Notes under the pieces: model-generated
Seen by the model: only the letters and a program-made list of their open reading frames with translations
What the model was told of the DNA's origin: nothing
Database searches by the model: none
Translations under genes and position numbers: made by a program
Shown: positions 13,914 to 17,663 of the stretch, piece after piece
Position numbering within the stretch: position 1 is the stretch's first letter
Layout of the letters: every line of letters starts with the position of its first letter
NCBI GenBank assembly: GCA_050260415.1
Contig: JBLNCE010000043.1
Span: 1 to 17,663, forward strand
Reading direction: 5' to 3'
Length of the DNA stretch: 17,663 nt
Source: JBLNCE01 sp050260415
Lineage (GTDB): Bacteria; Bacillota; UBA4882; JAAYXC01

Positions 13914-16178
13914 ATGAGGAGCCGGAGTTCTTGCCCAAAAACACCAACCGCAGGGCATAACGCCATCAGCGGTCCGGGCGACGCCGCGCGGCCGGGTCCG
14001 GCGCGGTCGAATCCGTACCGATCGGCGAGTCTCTGGCTCTGGCTTTTCGTGCTGGGGGTCTCCGCCGTCCTCCTCTTTTCCCTGGCCATCCCGCTTTCGC
14101 CGGGCCGCCCCTCGCTCGCCACCGTGCTGTACGATCGCAACGGCAAGCTCCTCACCACTCTCGCCGCGGAAAACCGCGAGCCCATACCCCTCGGCGAGGT
14201 ACCCGTCTTTCTGCGCCAGGCGGTGATCGCCACCGAGGACGCGGAATTCTACCGCCATAACGGGATTTCCCTGCGCGGCATCGCCCGGGCGTTCATGCGG
14301 GACCTGACCCGCGGTCGGTATGCCGAGGGCGGCAGCACGATCACCCAGCAGTTGGCCCGCGCGCTCTATCTCAATCAGCGCCGGACGATCTGGCGCAAGC
14401 TGCTGGAGGTGTACTACGCCTTCCGGATGGAACTGCACCTCAACAAGGATACGATCCTCGAGCGCTATCTGAACCAGGTCTATTTCGGCGAGGGTGCCTA
14501 CGGTGTCAAGGCGGCGGCCGCCACCTATTTCGGCCGCGAACCGCGCGAGCTGAACGAGGCCGAGCAGGCTCTCCTGGCGGGCATCCTCCGCGCGCCGTCG
14601 GTCTATTCCCCCTGGCAACATCCGGAACTGGCCGATACACGCCGGAAGATCGTGGTGGACCGCATGCGGGCCTGCGGCTACGTGGATGAGAAGACGGCCG
14701 CGCGCCTCCTCGCCCAGCCGTTCCGGTTCCGGAAAAAGTCCGCCGGACGCCGGCCCGCGCCGTACTTCGTCACCTACGTCCAGAGCTTCCTGGCAAGGCT
14801 CCTGCCGGAAGGCGCGGGCGGCGTGTATCGCGCCGGGCTGCGGGTGGAGACCACCATCGACCCGGCCATGCAGCAGGCCGCCGAAGCGGCCATCGCGCGC
14901 CTGGATGCCAAAGGCGCGGATGGACCCGAGGGCTGCCTCGTGGCCCTCGACCCGCAGACCGGGGCGGTGCGCGCCATGGTCGGCGGACGGGACTTCAACC
15001 GCTCGCAGTTCAACCGCGCCACCCAAGCCCGGCGGCAGCCGGGTTCGGCTTTTAAACCGATCGTCTACGCCAGCGCCCTCGAACAGGGGTATACCCTCAC
15101 GACCTTGAAGTCATGCCAGCCGCAACAGTTCCGCCTGGGTACGGAAGCTTATACGCCAACCGATGCGGGCTCTCCCTACCACCAGTCGGAACTCAATCTG
15201 CGGGATGCGCTGGCCGCCTCCTGCAACGTGGTGGCCGTGGCCTTGGGCGCCGAACTCGGCCCCGCGGCCGTGGCGGAGCTGGGCCACCGCCTGGGCATCA
15301 AGTCGACCTTGCGCCCCTTTCTCTCGCTGCCGCTCGGGACGAGCGAAGTGAGCCCCCTCGAGATGGCCGGCGTCTATGCCGCCTTTGCCAACGGCGGTTT
15401 GCATGTCGAACCTTTCGGCGTGGCAAGCGTGCGCACCTCGGACGGACGGCTGCTCTACCGCGCGCCTCAATCGGCCGCCAGAGCGATCAAACCCAGTACG
15501 GCCTTTCTCATCACCCAGGCTCTCACCGGCGTCTTCAGCGCGAACGGTACGGCCCCGGGGCTAAACCCCGGCCGGCCCGCGGCCGGTAAGACCGGAACCT
15601 CGGACGGCAATCGCGATGCCTGGTTCGCGGGCTATACCCCTGATCTGGTGGCCGTGGTCCAGGTAGGCTATGACCGGGGCCAACGGGCCCTGCCAGGCTC
15701 GGGCGGGTCATTGGCCGCGCCCATTTGGGCGGACTTCATCCACCGCGCCCTGCATTCCCTGCCTTCCCGGGACTTCACCATGCCGGAAGACGTGCATTCG
15801 CTCCTGGTCTGCCGGGATACGGGCGCCATCGCCGGACCCGCCTGTCCCGCCCGGACGGAGTACTTCGCCCGCGGCACGGAGCCCCGGGTATCCTGTGAGC
15901 GGCACCGGCTGGTACCCATCCTGGTTTGCCGCCGGAGCCGCCTCCTGCCTGGGACGCATTGCCGGCAGCTGGAGATGATCGAGGTCCGTCCCGGTGAGGA
16001 ACCAACCGGGATCTGCGATCTGTGCCGGGGAAGCATCTTCGAGTTCCTGGAGAATCTCTTCGGCCGGCGGCGGCCAAAAGCCGTGGCGCCCAAGCAGCCG
16101 CCCGATAATACAAGGCGCCATCCGAAGCGTTCGCAGAGCCTGCCCGGTCCGGACCGGGAGAAGATCGATCTACCGTGA
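13914..16178 (+). CDS. class A penicillin-binding protein (PBP1A type)
   Basis: This bifunctional enzyme polymerises lipid II and cross-links peptidoglycan outside the membrane. The 754 residues hold a cytoplasmic tail, one helix (about 40-60), a GT51 glycosyltransferase domain with catalytic Glu108 in ATEDAEFYRHNGIS and GGSTITQQLARALYL (139-153), and a transpeptidase with nucleophile Ser378 (PGSAFKP), SCN (436-438) and KTG (559-561). The C-terminal 120 residues contain seven Cys (633, 644, 661, 672, 683, 701, 704) and a basic end. CRDTGAIAGPACP and EYFARGTEP in the tail are known from Firmicutes-type enzymes, but the extra Cys pairs such as CDLC are unusual. ATG 13914 has no strong ribosome binding site, yet homology begins well inside. 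The gene stands alone. Confidence 0.93.
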   Translation: MRSRSSCPKTPTAGHNAISGPGDAARPGPARSNPYRSASLWLWLFVLGVSAVLLFSLAIPLSPGRPSLATVLYDRNGKLLTTLAAENREPIPLGEVPVFLRQAVIATEDAEFYRHNGISLRGIARAFMRDLTRGRYAEGGSTITQQLARALYLNQRRTIWRKLLEVYYAFRMELHLNKDTILERYLNQVYFGEGAYGVKAAAATYFGREPRELNEAEQALLAGILRAPSVYSPWQHPELADTRRKIVVDRMRACGYVDEKTAARLLAQPFRFRKKSAGRRPAPYFVTYVQSFLARLLPEGAGGVYRAGLRVETTIDPAMQQAAEAAIARLDAKGADGPEGCLVALDPQTGAVRAMVGGRDFNRSQFNRATQARRQPGSAFKPIVYASALEQGYTLTTLKSCQPQQFRLGTEAYTPTDAGSPYHQSELNLRDALAASCNVVAVALGAELGPAAVAELGHRLGIKSTLRPFLSLPLGTSEVSPLEMAGVYAAFANGGLHVEPFGVASVRTSDGRLLYRAPQSAARAIKPSTAFLITQALTGVFSANGTAPGLNPGRPAAGKTGTSDGNRDAWFAGYTPDLVAVVQVGYDRGQRALPGSGGSLAAPIWADFIHRALHSLPSRDFTMPEDVHSLLVCRDTGAIAGPACPARTEYFARGTEPRVSCERHRLVPILVCRRSRLLPGTHCRQLEMIEVRPGEEPTGICDLCRGSIFEFLENLFGRRRPKAVAPKQPPDNTRRHPKRSQSLPGPDREKIDLP

Positions 16179-16239
16179 TTCCCCGTCTTTTTCCTTTACA
16201 GCCTGGCACTTTTTCAAGCTTTACCCTTCAAACTTCAGT

Positions 16240-16440
16240 TCACTGGACAAGAATGGCCTCCGCGTAGGCACTGTGCGCCCCGTCCCCGGGCAGATCGTGC
16301 CTCTCCGTCCCCCGCCAGTAACAGGCGTTGGCTATGCCGCCGGAGACATAATAGCCGGCGGCGTAGATCGTACCCCCGGCGCGATCGATGGACTTGGCGG
16401 CCGCATAACGCTCGCTGCTGTTACCAAAGAGTTGGGTGGG
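16240..16440 (-). pseudogene. 3' remnant of a secreted repeat protein gene
   Basis: A 66-codon open stretch with high G or C at third positions ends at TGA 16240-16242. It reads TIYAAGYYVSGG, ANACYWRGTERHDLPGDG, HSAYAEAILVQ, which resembles the tandem units (xYxAGyy..G...ACYW.gT.r.DLPGDG.h.a.A..I.V) of bacterial surface proteins of unknown function, from which about one and a half units remain. In the same frame upstream are TAG at 16441-16443 and another TAG about 45 nt further, and there is no start codon. It is therefore a decayed or transferred fragment. Family recognition is from memory. Confidence 0.5.
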
Positions 16441-16653
16441 CTACGAGATGGACGCCGCCCTGGGGAACTTCGAGGTCGGCTACGCGGCCTTTGACACCAA
16501 TACCACCGCCCCCGCCGGCCGTCTATACGGCGCCGGCTACAACAGGCGGGCCGAGCTCGCGGGAGGAGGGGGCGGTTATAATGACCACGGTATGAGGGAC
16601 ATCAACGACACGGGCCTGGGCACGGTTTCCTTTACGTACGATGCCAGCCTTTC
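16409..16653 (+). pseudogene. coding-like fragment, start and end missing
   Basis: On the plus strand the frame after TAA 16406-16408 reads SWVGYEMDAALGNFEVGYAA, then GRLYGAGYNRRAELAGG, YNDHGMRDINDTGLG and VSFTYDASLSQ. Third positions are overwhelmingly G or C and the aromatic/Gly/Asn-rich strand pattern suggests a surface or beta-barrel protein. A GTG at 16436 could start a 87-codon frame to 16699, but with no ribosome binding site, and it would run into the 3' end of the next gene. The opposite strand here also has a short open frame, so the orientation is not settled. No family is named. Confidence 0.3.
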
Positions 16654-17073
16654 TCAATCCGTAACGGCGGCGAGGCGCACCGGCCGCGCGAGGTGGTAGT
16701 CCTCGGCGCCGACACTGAGATTCTCGACGATCTTTACCTGCGTATCCACGGACAGGGCCAGCGTGGCGTGCCAGACATTGCGGCGGAGACAGACGGGCTT
16801 GTCCAGGAGAAAGACCTCGTAGTTCTCTGGCGCTTCCGGCGGCGCCAGCACGAGCGCGGCGACCCCGCATAGCGGCTCGAAACTCTCCATGGAGTCGGGA
16901 TGCCTTCCGATCTTGGCGACCACTTTGGCCGTGACCCGCATCACGGCCAGGCGCCAACCAACGGGTTCGCCCTCGTTCACGACGACCTGAAAGTTGCCGC
17001 CCTCCGGACCGGGCTCGAGGATGTAGCCATACTTCTGGAACGCTTCCTGGGTGATATTCTTGATTTCCTGCAT
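16654..17073 (-). CDS. ureidoglycolate-lyase-like cupin protein
   Basis: The 139 residues match the AllA-type fold (PF04115): FQKYGYILEPG at the start, GRHPDSMESFEPLCGVAALV in the middle, LAPPEAPENYEVFLLD, then NVWHATLAL and a final VKIVENLS. AllA splits ureidoglycolate into glyoxylate and urea in allantoin breakdown. No other purine-degradation gene is near, and the sequence is a divergent relative, so the substrate may differ. ATG 17073 is chosen because GAGGTGA lies five bases upstream; a longer frame to 17091 lacks such a site. It starts 10 nt after the broken HAD gene, whose stop codon overlaps its ribosome binding site, so the two were an operon with coupled translation. Confidence 0.7.
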   Translation of the reverse strand: MQEIKNITQEAFQKYGYILEPGPEGGNFQVVVNEGEPVGWRLAVMRVTAKVVAKIGRHPDSMESFEPLCGVAALVLAPPEAPENYEVFLLDKPVCLRRNVWHATLALSVDTQVKIVENLSVGAEDYHLARPVRLAAVTD

Positions 17074-17083
17074 CAGAGTCACC

Positions 17084-17576
17084 TCATCCAAATCGTTCTT
17101 GGGTCCAACCGATATCCAGTTGCTTCAGCCGCCGCGCCAGTCCGCCGAAGCCCTCGACCTGGTAACACAAGAGGCCGGCCGCGGTCCCGGCGGCCACGTT
17201 GTAAGGATTGTCGTCAAAGAACACGACCGAGGTCATTCGTATTCGAGAAGCAGGCCAGACGGTATTCCGCCGCCAGGCTACCGAGCAACTCCCGCGCGCC
17301 GGGGTAGAGTCCGCGTGGAAAGAAGGCGTATTCCGAGAGGAACTGCTCGGGGGCCACCGCCAGCCCGAACTCGGCGATGATGGCCTCCGCGAACTCGGGC
17401 GAGCCGATCAACCCGCGCTCATAATCGCGTACCGCCGGGGACCAGGTCCACATCCGCCACAGTTCGCGCTCGTCCACCCGATGGTTCATCCAGGCCAGCA
17501 TCTTGGGGACGCCGGTCAGCTCGACCAGGACCCCGCCCAGGTCAAAGAGGAGGATGTCGAAGTCCGCGTTTTTCAT
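17084..17576 (-). pseudogene. HAD-superfamily (subfamily IA) hydrolase with out-of-frame internal deletion
   Basis: The 5' part reads ILLFDLGGVLVELTG (motif I, nucleophile Asp, second acidic residue replaced by Gly as in several HAD-IA groups), a cap region, and motif II in LACFSNTND, then stops at 17214. In the next frame the sequence resumes SVVFFDDNPYNVAAGTAAG, motif IV, and ends ARRLKQLDIGW at TGA 17084-17086. Between them some 50 residues that should hold the motif-III Lys are absent. A single deletion of about 150 nt with a frame change explains it. The product would be dead. The start at 17576 has only a weak ribosome binding site. It lies immediately upstream of the AllA-like gene. 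Confidence 0.75.
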
Positions 17577-17632
17577 GGCGGTTTCTTCGACGTCACCCCC
17601 CCACAAACCTTCCCGATGGGCCCCGTACGAAA

Positions 17633-17652
17633 TTAAAAACGGGTATTCCGTT
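17633..17652 (-). terminator. weak hairpin plus T-run at the window edge
   Basis: On the minus strand AACGG (17648-17652), loop AATAC, CCGTT (17638-17642) runs into TTTAATTT. The stem is only five base pairs, so this is a weak terminator candidate for a gene lying to the right of the window. Nothing else is supported between 17577 and 17663. Confidence 0.2.
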
Positions 17653-17663
17653 AAGTCAGGAGC

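Noticed and set aside
13905..15026. 373-codon minus-strand frame across the PBP gene
   Set aside because: Antisense shadow of a gene with all PBP catalytic motifs; no start site or family resemblance.

Overview
The window is a GC-rich bacterial chromosomal segment with tightly spaced genes, clear Shine-Dalgarno sites and frequent GTG/TTG starts. The host is not certain. A class A penicillin-binding protein with a Cys-rich tail, an E. coli/clostridial-type dihydroxy-acid dehydratase and a thioredoxin-reductase-like flavoprotein without its NADPH motif fit a high-GC Firmicutes-like (possibly anaerobic or thermophilic) lineage best. That is inference from gene character only. No rRNA, tRNA, CRISPR array, transposase or phage gene was seen.

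Layout, left to right. (1) 1-954 (+): a possible 3' end of a cut gene, then a small Yip1-like membrane protein. (2) 5487 to 640 (-): a probable transcription unit made of a thioredoxin-reductase-like flavoprotein, xylulokinase, a carbon-nitrogen hydrolase paralogue with all three catalytic residues replaced, and an intact carbon-nitrogen hydrolase. The last gene's reading frame runs 315 nt antisense into the Yip1-like gene. (3) 5650-6771 (+): a flippase-like (LPG-synthase TM, UPF0104) membrane protein, divergent from unit 2 and convergent with unit 4. (4) 11785 to 6811 (-): ilvD, a Cof-type HAD phosphatase, an aromatic-amino-acid-permease-like transporter and a GNAT acetyltransferase, led by a good sigma-70-type promoter and a leader of about 190 nt.

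(5) 12010-12700: an accessory patch with a hexameric GGTATC-type tandem repeat and its inverted partner, a 10-bp-stem hairpin element, a TGTAGGG-type half element and a truncated DUF3024-like gene. (6) 13453 to 12698 (-): a metallo-beta-lactamase-fold hydrolase with an excellent extended -10 promoter. (7) 13914-16178 (+): a bifunctional penicillin-binding protein. (8) 16179-16653: two head-to-head coding remnants. (9) 17576 to 16654 (-): a HAD phosphatase broken by an out-of-frame internal deletion, tightly followed by an intact ureidoglycolate-lyase-like cupin.

No complete new multigene defence or biosynthetic system is evident. The most unusual items are the live/dead carbon-nitrogen hydrolase pair, the flavoprotein that keeps CATC but has lost the NADPH signature, and the long antisense overlap at 640-954. 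The two flanking patches of decayed genes suggest local insertion and deletion activity.
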